Shown: piece by piece, positions 9,478-16,342 of the stretch | Layout of the letters: each line of letters opens with the position of its first letter | Numbering within the stretch: position 1 is the stretch's first letter | Origin: Bacteroidota bacterium | GTDB lineage: Bacteria > Bacteroidota > Bacteroidia > Chitinophagales > Chitinophagaceae | Length of the DNA stretch: 64,000 nt | Direction of reading: 5' to 3' | Assembly: GCA_018266575.1 (NCBI GenBank) | Contig: JAFEAE010000019.1 | Span: 62,001-126,000 of the forward strand | Notes under the pieces: generated by a model | What the model was told of the DNA's origin: nothing | Seen by the model: the letters and a program-made list of their open reading frames with translations, nothing else | The model's database searches: none | Translations under genes and position numbers: made by a program

Positions 9478-9560
9478 AACCGCAAAGGACACAAAGAATA
9501 TCGCAACGTTCGCTAAGGCCTCTTTGCAGACTTTGCGTAAACTTAGCCTTCTTTGCGGTT
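9478..9560. repeat. inverted-repeat element of the CCGCAAAG type
   Basis: AACCGCAAAG at 9478-9487 is matched by CTTTGCGGTT at 9551-9560. The stretch between repeats the words CAAAG and CTTTGC several times (for example CTTTGCAGACTTTGCG). This is an 83-base imperfect palindrome lying between lepB and cdd. Sequences of this style are common in intergenic regions of Bacteroidota; the function is unknown. Confidence 0.65.
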
Positions 9561-9594
9561 AATAAAAAATCCTTCCGTTTTCACAGAAGGATCT
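9561..9594 (-). terminator. rho-independent terminator of lepB
   Basis: Read on the reverse strand, ATCCTTC and GAAGGAT form a stem around the loop TGTGAAAACG and are followed directly by TTTTTTATT. It lies 24 bases after the lepB stop codon. Confidence 0.8.
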
Positions 9595-9617
9595 TATATC
9601 TACAATTTTACTTTCAC

Positions 9618-11156
9618 TTATTTTATTTTCCTGAAAAGCCTGTTCCAGCGGATACCTTTTTCGTAGCTCATCCAGATCAATGATGCTTCACCTACCACAT
9701 GGTCTTCAGGCACAAATCCCCAATATCTTGAGTCCTGTGAATCCTGGCGGTTGTCACCCATCATCCAATAGTAATCCATCTTGAATGTATATTGGTTCGT
9801 TTCCTTATCATTAATATAGAACTTGCCATCACGCATTTCTAATTTATTTTTTTCGTAAGTGCGGATCGCCCTTTCATACATCGCATAATTTTCTGTGGTC
9901 AAAGTAATTGTTGATCCTTTCTTAGGTATCCACACCGGGCCAAAATTATCCCTGGACCATTTATGGAAACTATCATAAGGCATTACCGGCCCGCCGCCGC
10001 CATTATAGTTATAATCAACAGCGATGCTTTTGATGATGCCCACTTTTATCATTTTATCTTTTGCACGTTTGGTCAGCGCCATTGCAAATTCATTAGGTCT
10101 TCCTGTCGGCACATAATCTCCCTTATCAAAATCGAGGTTGTACTCTTCTTTCATCACATCCTGGTCGAGTTGCTGCCCGTTAGTTGTTACAATATAATGC
10201 ACCTGTGAAAAAGGCGGCGGCTCCTGCTCAACACTATTAATGAAAACAACATTATCTTTTATAGCGATAGTATCACCGGGCAACCCTACACAACGTTTGA
10301 TATAATTTTCCTGCTTATCTACCGGATGTACAGCGATCGGGTAATCATCGGGATCATTCAAAACAACTTGTCTTCCCACATCAATATTTCCATTCCCTAA
10401 TTCGCGGCAAACATCATAATACGGATGGGCAGATTGATATTCATCTTTATTAATAACGGTATCTCCCGCAGGGAAATTAAATACCACCACATCGTTTCTC
10501 TTCACCGGGCTTGGGAACCATCTTGTATACGGGATTTTGATCCACTCTACATACGATTTCCAATTTGTATATGGAATGCTGTGATGTATGAAAGGTATTG
10601 CGAGCGGCGTATTGGGAATACGTGGGCCATAACTGAATTTGCTGACAAACAAAAAATCGTTTACCAGTAATGTTTTTTCCATAGAACCGGTTGGAATAAC
10701 ATACGCTTCAAAAACAAAGGTGCGGATGAGCGTTGCGGCTACAACAGCAAATACACCGGCATCTATCCATTCGCGTAAAGAAGATTTTTTATGTTGTTTT
10801 ACAGCTGCTGTACCAACAAATTTGTCTTTCTTATTAAAACCGATATAAGGAAAATAGAGTGCGCCGGCAACGACTGTTAACAAGTGTTCATAGAACCTGA
10901 ACTTGCCAAATGTTTTTACAAACTCAATACAGATTCCCAATGTAATGAACCAACCTACAACTGGAATGAACTGCAGGAAAAACCAATACCTGGGGCGTTC
11001 TGCAATTTCTATCATTATCCATGTATTATAAAACGGCACCAACGCTTTCCAACCTGCTACACCTGCTTTGCGGAACATTCCATACAAACCGATCGCTGGC
11101 AGCATGATGACTAAAAGCCCTATCAGAACTACAGCCAGAATTTGATTATCTGTCAT
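9618..11156 (-). CDS. lepB: signal peptidase I with extended N-terminal membrane domain
   Basis: The 512-residue inner membrane protease cleaves Sec and Tat signal peptides. The catalytic serine is in VIPTGSMEKTL (Ser 158) and the general-base lysine in YIKRCVGLPGDT (Lys 287). The late conserved box is GDNRQDSQDSRYWGFV. It is much longer than the E. coli enzyme (about 324 residues). Residues 1-110 form an extra domain with about four membrane helices (DUF5684-like) that precedes the usual anchor helix at 132-148, and the catalytic part has insertions. A TTG at 11162 is in frame, but the ATG at 11156 is preferred. It is divergent from the MerR-type gene. Confidence 0.93.
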   Translation of the reverse strand: MTDNQILAVVLIGLLVIMLPAIGLYGMFRKAGVAGWKALVPFYNTWIMIEIAERPRYWFFLQFIPVVGWFITLGICIEFVKTFGKFRFYEHLLTVVAGALYFPYIGFNKKDKFVGTAAVKQHKKSSLREWIDAGVFAVVAATLIRTFVFEAYVIPTGSMEKTLLVNDFLFVSKFSYGPRIPNTPLAIPFIHHSIPYTNWKSYVEWIKIPYTRWFPSPVKRNDVVVFNFPAGDTVINKDEYQSAHPYYDVCRELGNGNIDVGRQVVLNDPDDYPIAVHPVDKQENYIKRCVGLPGDTIAIKDNVVFINSVEQEPPPFSQVHYIVTTNGQQLDQDVMKEEYNLDFDKGDYVPTGRPNEFAMALTKRAKDKMIKVGIIKSIAVDYNYNGGGGPVMPYDSFHKWSRDNFGPVWIPKKGSTITLTTENYAMYERAIRTYEKNKLEMRDGKFYINDKETNQYTFKMDYYWMMGDNRQDSQDSRYWGFVPEDHVVGEASLIWMSYEKGIRWNRLFRKIK

Positions 11157-11304
11157 TAACAAACTTTTTTAAGAATTGGCGCAAAAATACCATAATAATT
11201 GTGCCTCCAAAATATTAGCGAAGAAAGTTTTGCTAAAATGCTTACCCGGCAACATTTTCAGTACTATTGATTTTTCGTAGCTTTCCTGCTTTATAAGCCA
11301 ACCC

Positions 11305-12186
11305 ATGAATGTTTTTACCATACGTGATATAGAAAATTTATGCAACATTAAGGCGCACACACTGCGCATCTGGGAACAACGTTATAATATCGTTTGCCCG
11401 AAACGCAAGCCCGGCAAGCACCGCATGTACGATAATGAAGATTTGAAATATTTATTGAGGATTGCATATTTATATCACCACGGGCATAAAATTTCGAAGA
11501 TCGCCAAATATACCGAGCAGGAAATTTGTGAGCTCGCCATTCGTGTTTCTGATAAAGACGATGCCGCGGAGATTTTTATTAACCAACTCAGCGAAGCTTC
11601 CATTGACTTAAACCAGGAACGGTTTGATAAAATACTCAACAACATCATTGTTCATTTCGGGTTTGAAAAAAGTATAGTAAAAGTTATTTTTCCTTTTCTG
11701 CATAAAATCGGGTTGTTATGGATAACAGGAAATGTGATCCCTTCACAGGAACATTTCGCGAGTGCATTGGTAATTAAAAAAATCCATGTTGCGATCAACG
11801 GCCTGGATAATCATATTGCAGCAGGTTCAAAAAAAATATTGTTGTTTACGCCTTGCGGCGAGTTTCATGAAATCCCTTTGTTATTCATGAAATATTTAAT
11901 GAAGAAGAATGGAATTGCAGTAACGTATTTCGGCGCTAATATCCCGATGAAGGATATTGAATATTACTGCTCGCATAAATTAGTGACACATTTATATTTT
12001 CATCTTATTACTAACCTGATAAAATGCGAGTTGGATGATTACCTCAAAAACATGTCAGCAAAATTTCCCGATAAACAAATTGTTGTATCCGGGCCAAAAA
12101 TTCATTGTATTACAAAATCATTTCCAAACGTCCGCGTACTAAAAAGTTTTGAAGAAGTGTTTGCGTTTGCGTGTGAGGTCAGATGA
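11305..12186 (+). CDS. MerR-family regulator with cobalamin-binding domain (CarH/LitR-like)
   Basis: The 293-residue protein has an N-terminal MerR helix-turn-helix (residues 3-72; TIRDIENLCNIKAHTLRIWE). A helical B12-cap domain (about 85-170) and a Rossmann-like B12-binding domain (175-290) follow. The W-x9-EH motif of the adenosylcobalamin photoreceptor group is intact (Trp 139, Glu 149, His 150), and the lower-ligand candidate is His 188 in CGEFHEIPL. The residue after Trp 139 is Ile, where the light-generated second ligand His 132 of Thermus CarH would sit. In CarH, B12 binding allows repressor tetramers in the dark and light breaks them. No carotenoid gene is close by, so the target is unknown. 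Confidence 0.85.
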   Translation: MNVFTIRDIENLCNIKAHTLRIWEQRYNIVCPKRKPGKHRMYDNEDLKYLLRIAYLYHHGHKISKIAKYTEQEICELAIRVSDKDDAAEIFINQLSEASIDLNQERFDKILNNIIVHFGFEKSIVKVIFPFLHKIGLLWITGNVIPSQEHFASALVIKKIHVAINGLDNHIAAGSKKILLFTPCGEFHEIPLLFMKYLMKKNGIAVTYFGANIPMKDIEYYCSHKLVTHLYFHLITNLIKCELDDYLKNMSAKFPDKQIVVSGPKIHCITKSFPNVRVLKSFEEVFAFACEVR

Positions 12187-12211
12187 CAGATCTTAGATGA
12201 CAGATGACAGA
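12184..12211. repeat. short tandem-like words (AGATGACAG type)
   Basis: TGACAGATCTTAGATGACAG followed by ATGACAGA repeats the word AGATGACAG three times imperfectly just after the MerR-type gene. Related inverse words (TGTCATCTTACATCTGTCAT) occur at about 16317-16336, and CAGATGACCGATGATAG occurs at 12964-12980. It is probably degenerate intergenic repeat material. Confidence 0.4.
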
Positions 12212-12295
12212 CATTAATTAAAAGCCACTAACTAATTTGTTGCACACTATTCACAACTGACCATTCACCTCTCACATCTTGCTTCCCACATCTTA

Positions 12296-12940
12296 CTATT
12301 CCGAAACAATTTTCTCCAAAACCCCACTTACCTCGCTTGCCCTATTCATCACCATAAAATGATTTCCACCTTCTACAATATGTGTAGCACGGATATTTTT
12401 TATCGGGAAAGTTTTGTCGCTCGTACCATGAAGATGAAAAAGAGCAGAAGGTATTTCATTATTTTGCCAATTCACTACTTTATCAATTGCCCAATGCAAA
12501 TAGATAGGATCAATATTTTTCCTGAAATCTTTTGCCATTCTTTTTTCCTCTTCGCCATCAGCACCAAGAAAATAATTTTCGATAGGCCCCATCCAGCCTT
12601 GCTGTTTTGAAGGAGCCAATTTATTCAACCGCAGATTACCGGTGATTTTCATCCACTGAGGTAATTCTTTACGCGATTTTACGCTTGAAATAAGAATTGT
12701 TTTTTTAACAGGAATATGTTTCGAGATTTCTACTGCCATCATACCACCGAATGAAACGCCCATCAGTAGCGGGTTTTGAGAGACAACCTGTTTGCTTATT
12801 CTTTTTGCATACACTTCAATAGGTTCATTATTTTCCGGGGTAAGCCATTTTATAAAATGCAGTTTTGCATTTGGGATGGAAAGCTTATCAAAAATCCTTT
12901 CATCAGCACCAAGCCCGCTAATGCAATAAATATCTTCCAT
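12296..12940 (-). CDS. small alpha/beta hydrolase
   Basis: The protein has 214 residues and an alpha/beta hydrolase core without a signal peptide. The nucleophile elbow is GVSFGG (residues 61-66). The acid is probably the Asp in HGTSDKTFPI, and the catalytic His is in EGGNHFMV near the C-terminus. The oxyanion region near the N-terminus, ISGLGADERIFDKL, is typical of small cytoplasmic esterases of Bacteroidota. The lid domain is short. The substrate is unknown. It is convergent with the MerR-type gene and is followed upstream by the response regulator gene on the same strand, 117 bases away. Confidence 0.82.
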   Translation of the reverse strand: MEDIYCISGLGADERIFDKLSIPNAKLHFIKWLTPENNEPIEVYAKRISKQVVSQNPLLMGVSFGGMMAVEISKHIPVKKTILISSVKSRKELPQWMKITGNLRLNKLAPSKQQGWMGPIENYFLGADGEEEKRMAKDFRKNIDPIYLHWAIDKVVNWQNNEIPSALFHLHGTSDKTFPIKNIRATHIVEGGNHFMVMNRASEVSGVLEKIVSE

Positions 12941-13012
12941 AATCTTAATTCGATGGCAGTTGTCAGATGACCGATGATAGACTTTAATTGTAAGTGGCTA
13001 AGTAATTTCCAG

Positions 13013-13054
13013 ATTCACTATTCGCCATTCACCATTCACCATTGCCCATTCACC
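13013..13054. repeat. degenerate ATTCACC tandem repeat
   Basis: The word ATTCACC or a close variant occurs five times in 42 bases (ATTCACTATTCGCCATTCAC and so on) in the gap between the response regulator gene and the hydrolase gene. It is low-complexity intergenic sequence. A similar patch, ACTGACCATTCACCTCTCAC, lies at about 12257-12276. Confidence 0.5.
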
Positions 13055-13057
13055 GCA

Positions 13058-14221
13058 TTACTTCTGCGGCAGCACATAACTTTCCACATCGCTTCTTGTG
13101 ATTGTTTTTCCGGAGAGAATGATTAATCTTTCCACCACATTTCTTAACTCGCGGATATTTCCAGTCCAGTTATGTTCCTGTAATGCTTTGATAGCATCAT
13201 CATCAATAGCTTTTTTTGAAATGCCATAATCAGCACAGATGTCTGCGAGAAATTTATCAACCAACACAGGGATATCGTCTTTGCGTTCATTAAGGGATGG
13301 AACATGAATAATGATCACACTCAAACGATGGTACAAATCGAGGCGGAAATTTTTTTCTTCCACTTCTTTCAATAAATCTTTATTCGTCGCAGCGATCACA
13401 CGCACATCCACATTAATATCTTTTTCACCACCAACCCGCGTTATTTTCCCCTCCTGCAATGCCCGCAATACTTTTGCCTGCGCACTAAGGCTCATATCAC
13501 CGATCTCATCTAAAAACAATGTTCCGCCGTTTGCCTGCTCAAATTTCCCAATGCGTTGTTTCAATGCCGAAGTGAATGAGCCTTTTTCATGTCCAAACAA
13601 TTCACTTTCGATCAACTCGCTTGGGATAGCAGCGCAATTCACTTCTATCAACGGGCCGCTGGCGCGGTTGCTTTTTTCATGCACCCATCTTGCTACCAAT
13701 TCTTTTCCCACTCCGTTTTCCCCGGTTACTAAAATACGTGCATCAGTCGGTGCCACTTTATCTATGGTTTCTTTGATCTTTAGTATCGGATCGGAAGAAC
13801 CAACCATCTCCTGCGTTTTGCTGATCTTGCGTTTCAGCACTTTTGTTTCCGTCACCAGTGATGTTTTATCCATCGCATTGCGGATCGTTATCAGCAAACG
13901 GTTAAGGTCCGGTGGTTTGGAAATGTAATCATACGCCCCTTTGCGAACCGCTTCCACAGCGGTTTCTATTGTTCCGTGACCGGAGATCATGATGATCGGT
14001 ATATCCGGGTTTTGCTCTTTTGCTTTCTCCAGGAATTCAATGCCATCGATCTTCGGCATTTTAATGTCGCAAAGAACAACATCGTATTCCTTATCCCTGA
14101 ATTTTTTCAATCCTTCTTCGCCATCTGCCGCCTCTTCCATTTTGTATCCTTCATAAGACAGGATCTCGCTTAATGTTTTACGTATCGCTTTTTCATCGTC
14201 AATGATCAGAATGTTGGACAT
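13058..14221 (-). CDS. response regulator with sigma-54-type AAA+ domain, no DNA-binding domain
   Basis: The protein has 387 residues counted from the ATG at 14221; an upstream in-frame start at 14233 is less likely. Residues 1-118 are a receiver domain with phospho-acceptor Asp 52 (VVLCDIKMPK), acidic pocket DDE (8-10) and Lys 102. Residues 140-365 are an AAA+ domain with Walker A GENGVGKE (167-174), Walker B TLFLDEI (234-240) and an arginine-finger region. The loop that contacts sigma-54, normally GAFTGA, reads GSFTSA (214-219). The chain ends 30 residues after the AAA+ domain, so the C-terminal Fis-type helix-turn-helix of NtrC is missing. No histidine kinase is adjacent. Confidence 0.88.
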   Translation of the reverse strand: MSNILIIDDEKAIRKTLSEILSYEGYKMEEAADGEEGLKKFRDKEYDVVLCDIKMPKIDGIEFLEKAKEQNPDIPIIMISGHGTIETAVEAVRKGAYDYISKPPDLNRLLITIRNAMDKTSLVTETKVLKRKISKTQEMVGSSDPILKIKETIDKVAPTDARILVTGENGVGKELVARWVHEKSNRASGPLIEVNCAAIPSELIESELFGHEKGSFTSALKQRIGKFEQANGGTLFLDEIGDMSLSAQAKVLRALQEGKITRVGGEKDINVDVRVIAATNKDLLKEVEEKNFRLDLYHRLSVIIIHVPSLNERKDDIPVLVDKFLADICADYGISKKAIDDDAIKALQEHNWTGNIRELRNVVERLIILSGKTITRSDVESYVLPQK

Positions 14222-14296
14222 AATCTTTAACAATCTTTTGATATGGAAAAAAATCTTCGTTGGGTCTCATCCCTATCACTCCCCAAAAATAACAAT

Positions 14297-15079
14297 ATGA
14301 AACCGAACCTCCTTATGGCAATAATTTTACCAATTTTTGCATCCTGCCAGCAAAACCCAAATTCTTTTGCAACTAATAACAGTTTTGCAGCAAAGAATTC
14401 ATCTGCCGATACTATCCTCTCAACCATAAATTCCATTCCGCTTCCCGAAGGTTATAGAAGAGTTACAGCTGAAAAAAATTCATTCACACAATGGTTACGC
14501 AATATTCATTTGAAAAAAGACAAAACAGTTTACCTGTATAATGGTTTGCCAAAAAGAAACCAGTCTGCACAATTTGCCGTTCTGGATATTTCTGTTGGCA
14601 ATAAAGACCTTCAACAATGCGCAGATGCCGTTATGCGGTTACGGGCAAAATATTTGTTTGCCGAAAAAAAATTCAGCCATATTATTTTCCGCGATAATAA
14701 TAATATATGTTACGAATCAGGAATGAATGGCGACCGGAATAATTTCAATCATTACCTGGAAAATGTATTTGCGCATTGCGGAAGTTTATCGTTGCAAAAT
14801 CAATTGGTCCCGATAAAAGACCTGAATGCTGTACAACCCGGCGATGTGCTGATACAAGGTGGTTCCCCAGGCCATGCTATGATCATTGTGGATATGGCTG
14901 AAAACAAAAACGGCAAAAAAATTTTTCTGCTTGCACAAAGTTATATGCCGGCACAAGACATCCACATTGTAGTAAACCCGATGAGCAAAAACTTAAGTCC
15001 ATGGTACCAACTCAACGACGAAATCATTTATACACCTGAATATACCTTCCCGAAAAGCCATTTCCGTAGCTGGCAGTAA
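14297..15079 (+). CDS. DUF4846-type lipoprotein
   Basis: From the ATG at 14297 the protein has 260 residues. It begins with a lipoprotein signal peptide (MKPNLLMAIILPIFASCQQ, acylated Cys 15), so it is probably periplasm- or outer-membrane-anchored. The body matches the DUF4846 pattern: IPLPEGYRRV near the start, TFTQWLRNIHLKKD-like segments, LYNGLPKRNQ, an AVLDISVGNKDLQQCADAVMRLRAEY-like helix, and a late PGDVLIQGGSPGHAMIIVD block. Function is unknown. A reading frame opens earlier at 14243, but it would lack a signal peptide at its N-terminus. It is divergent from the response regulator gene, with only 75 bases between them. Confidence 0.85.
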   Translation: MKPNLLMAIILPIFASCQQNPNSFATNNSFAAKNSSADTILSTINSIPLPEGYRRVTAEKNSFTQWLRNIHLKKDKTVYLYNGLPKRNQSAQFAVLDISVGNKDLQQCADAVMRLRAKYLFAEKKFSHIIFRDNNNICYESGMNGDRNNFNHYLENVFAHCGSLSLQNQLVPIKDLNAVQPGDVLIQGGSPGHAMIIVDMAENKNGKKIFLLAQSYMPAQDIHIVVNPMSKNLSPWYQLNDEIIYTPEYTFPKSHFRSWQ

Positions 15080-15259
15080 CTACCTGTTTATCATAGAACA
15101 TTCTCAAAAACCGCGTAGAACAAGCACTACAAGCCATTCAGGCAATCGTATAAATCGTAATATTCCTTAGTAAAAATGCTTTGCAAATATGCCTTCTGGC
15201 AGATAATTTGTGTAATCTTTATCCGTTGAATAATTGTTAATCATCCAAATGTATCCCTT

Positions 15260-15397
15260 ATGAAAGCTAGTCCAGAACTCTACACAAACCCTCCGGGCAA
15301 AGTATTCCTTAAGCTTACTATTTTAGGTTGTTTTTTATTAGGCACTGCCTACGCATTTTTGTTGCTGTGCAACACAGTGCTGCAGGCTATTCACTGA
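15260..15397 (+). CDS. small membrane protein (45 residues), hypothetical
   Basis: ATG at 15260 opens a 45-codon frame that starts MKASPELYTNPPGKVF and continues into one hydrophobic helix (LTILGCFLLGTAYAFLLLC). A very strong rho-independent terminator follows the stop codon by 22 bases, which supports a real short transcript. The layout of a short polar N-terminus plus a single transmembrane helix is typical of small membrane proteins. I recognise no family. A second such peptide lies at 62042. Confidence 0.6.
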   Translation: MKASPELYTNPPGKVFLKLTILGCFLLGTAYAFLLLCNTVLQAIH

Positions 15398-15419
15398 TCA
15401 ATTACAGCTTGAAGTAAAA

Positions 15420-15466
15420 AAACCTGTACGATCCGAAAATTCGTACAGGTTTTGCTTTTTTATTTT
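15420..15466 (+). terminator. strong rho-independent terminator
   Basis: AAACCTGTACGA (15420-15431) pairs perfectly with TCGTACAGGTTT (15441-15452) around a 9-base loop. The tail TTTTGCTTTTTTATTTTG follows. It ends the transcript of the small membrane protein gene. Confidence 0.9.
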
Positions 15467-15483
15467 GTAGTGAGCTTGACGAA

Positions 15484-15539
15484 CTACTATTAAACATCGT
15501 TGCGTCGCACACTTGTACGGTTGAAATTCTATTGAGCAA
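15484..15539 (+). repeat. dispersed repeat, core CATCGTTGCGTCGCA
   Basis: The copy contains ACTATTAAACATCGTTGCGT and goes on to CGCACACTTGTAC and TTCTATTGAGCAA. It has the same structure as the copy at 61696. This is one of seven copies in the window. Confidence 0.7.
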
Positions 15540-15632
15540 GTTTAGCCCACAGAGAGCCACAGAATATTAAAGAGCTTCACAGAATATTCTGTGTAACTCT
15601 GTGCATTCCTCAGTGCAGCTCTGTGGGCCGTT
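15531..15632. repeat. CACAGAG/CTCTGTG palindromic repeat, first copy
   Basis: GCCCACAGAG (15545-15554) pairs with CTCTGTGGGC near 15620-15629. The interior holds CACAGAATATTCTGTG, itself a palindrome. The first 36 bases (15531-15566) recur exactly at 15696-15731, and the second half recurs with changes at 15723-15766 and 15917-15963. Confidence 0.65.
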
Positions 15633-15642
15633 TTCCAAACAC

Positions 15643-15692
15643 TTTTTTAAAAATCACAATTTGTTTTGCGGGACTCGCCTGAGAACTTAATT
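15643..15692. repeat. internally deleted copy of the nested-palindrome element
   Basis: It matches the element at 15770 from its central A/T-rich part up to TTGCGGGACTCGCC and then jumps straight to the final TGAGAACTTAAT. The missing part lies between two copies of GACTCGCC in the full element, so the deletion is explained by recombination or slippage between those 8-base direct repeats. Confidence 0.7.
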
Positions 15693-15769
15693 TATATTGA
15701 GCAAGTTTAGCCCACAGAGAGCCACAGAATACTCTGCGTAACTTCGTGCATTCCTCTGCGCACCTCAAT

Positions 15770-15902
15770 TTCTAAGGCGAGTCTCCGCATCAGGTTTTTA
15801 AAAACCACAATTTGTTTTGCGGGACTCGCCGTCGAATTTACAGCGAGTCCCGCAAATGCTTCGTGATTGTGTAGATTCGGGGGGCGGAGACTCGCCTGAG
15901 AA
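15770..15902. repeat. nested-palindrome element, copy 1
   Basis: The terminal inverted repeats are TTCTAAGGCGAGTCTCCGC (15770-15788) and GCGGAGACTCGCCTGAGAA (15884-15902), 19 bases with one mismatch. Inside lie a perfect palindrome, GGTTTTTAAAAACC (15793-15806), and a long hairpin. The hairpin's arms are GCGGGACTCGCC and GGCGAGTCCCGC-like (one base altered in this copy). A single strand could fold into a multi-branch, cloverleaf-like form. No open reading frame. Confidence 0.8.
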
Positions 15903-16057
15903 CTTAATTTAAAGAGTTTCACAGAATATTCTGCGTAACTCCGTGCATTCCTCTGCGCACCTCTATAATCGTTTTCTAAAAACTAAATTCGTTTGCATAT
16001 TACTGTTAGTAAGCGTTGAATAGAATTGTTGCCGTACAAGTGAGTGACACAACGATG

Positions 16058-16115
16058 CTTAATAGAATTACTGCCGCTTGCTACATAACTATTTTCAGAA
16101 TACAATTACAACTTT
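16058..16115. repeat. 58-base direct repeat, left copy
   Basis: It begins CTTAATAGAATTACTGCCGC and ends ACAATTACAACTTT. The same sequence occurs at 16253-16310, one on each side of nested-palindrome copy 2, giving a 195-base repeat period. This suggests a segmental duplication rather than a simple target-site duplication. Confidence 0.75.
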
Positions 16116-16118
16116 AGT

Positions 16119-16252
16119 TTCTAAGGCGAGTCTCCGCATCAGGTTTTTAAAAACCACAATTTGTTTTGCGGGACTCGCCGTCGAATTTACGGCGAGTCCC
16201 GCAAATGCTTTGTGATTGTGTAGATTCGGGGGGGCGGAGACTCGCCTGAGAA
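16119..16252. repeat. nested-palindrome element, copy 2
   Basis: The termini are the same as in copy 1 (TTCTAAGGCGAGTCTCCGC and its partner at 16234-16252). The inner hairpin is perfect here: GCGGGACTCGCCGT (about 16167-16180) and ACGGCGAGTCCCGC (about 16188-16201), around CGAATTT. It differs from copy 1 by a few substitutions and one extra G. Near-identity of the two copies points to recent spread or duplication. Confidence 0.8.
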
Positions 16253-16310
16253 CTTAATAGAATTACTGCCGCTTGCTACATAACTATTTTCAGAATACAA
16301 TTACAACTTT
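16253..16310. repeat. 58-base direct repeat, right copy
   Basis: This is the second copy of the 16058-16115 sequence, directly after the right end of nested-palindrome copy 2. Confidence 0.75.
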
Positions 16311-16342
16311 TAGCCTGTCATCTTACATCTGTCATCTGACCT

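Larger units (their letters stand above)
15398..16342. other. repeat-rich region without genes
   Basis: This 945-base stretch contains no credible gene. Its parts are a terminator, a copy of the CATCGTTGCGTCGCA repeat and an inverted degenerate copy at 16024-16074. There are three copies of a CACAGAATA...CTCTGTG-type palindromic repeat, and two full copies plus one deleted copy of a nested-palindrome element. A 58-base direct repeat brackets the last element. The final bases (16311-16342) are TGTCATC-type words before the flavoprotein gene's stop codon. Confidence 0.75.

Noticed and set aside
15770..16252. Nested-palindrome elements as tRNA or tmRNA genes
   Set aside because: The fold only looks like a cloverleaf. 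There is no 7-base acceptor with CCA, no T-loop consensus and no anticodon loop of the right size.
15484..16310. CRISPR-like array from the repeats at 15.5-16.3 kb
   Set aside because: Repeats are of several different families and of unequal spacing. There are no unique spacers of regular length and no cas genes.
16119..16310. Insertion sequence flanked by target-site duplications
   Set aside because: No transposase is present, and the 58-base flanking repeat is far too long for a target duplication. A segmental duplication is simpler.
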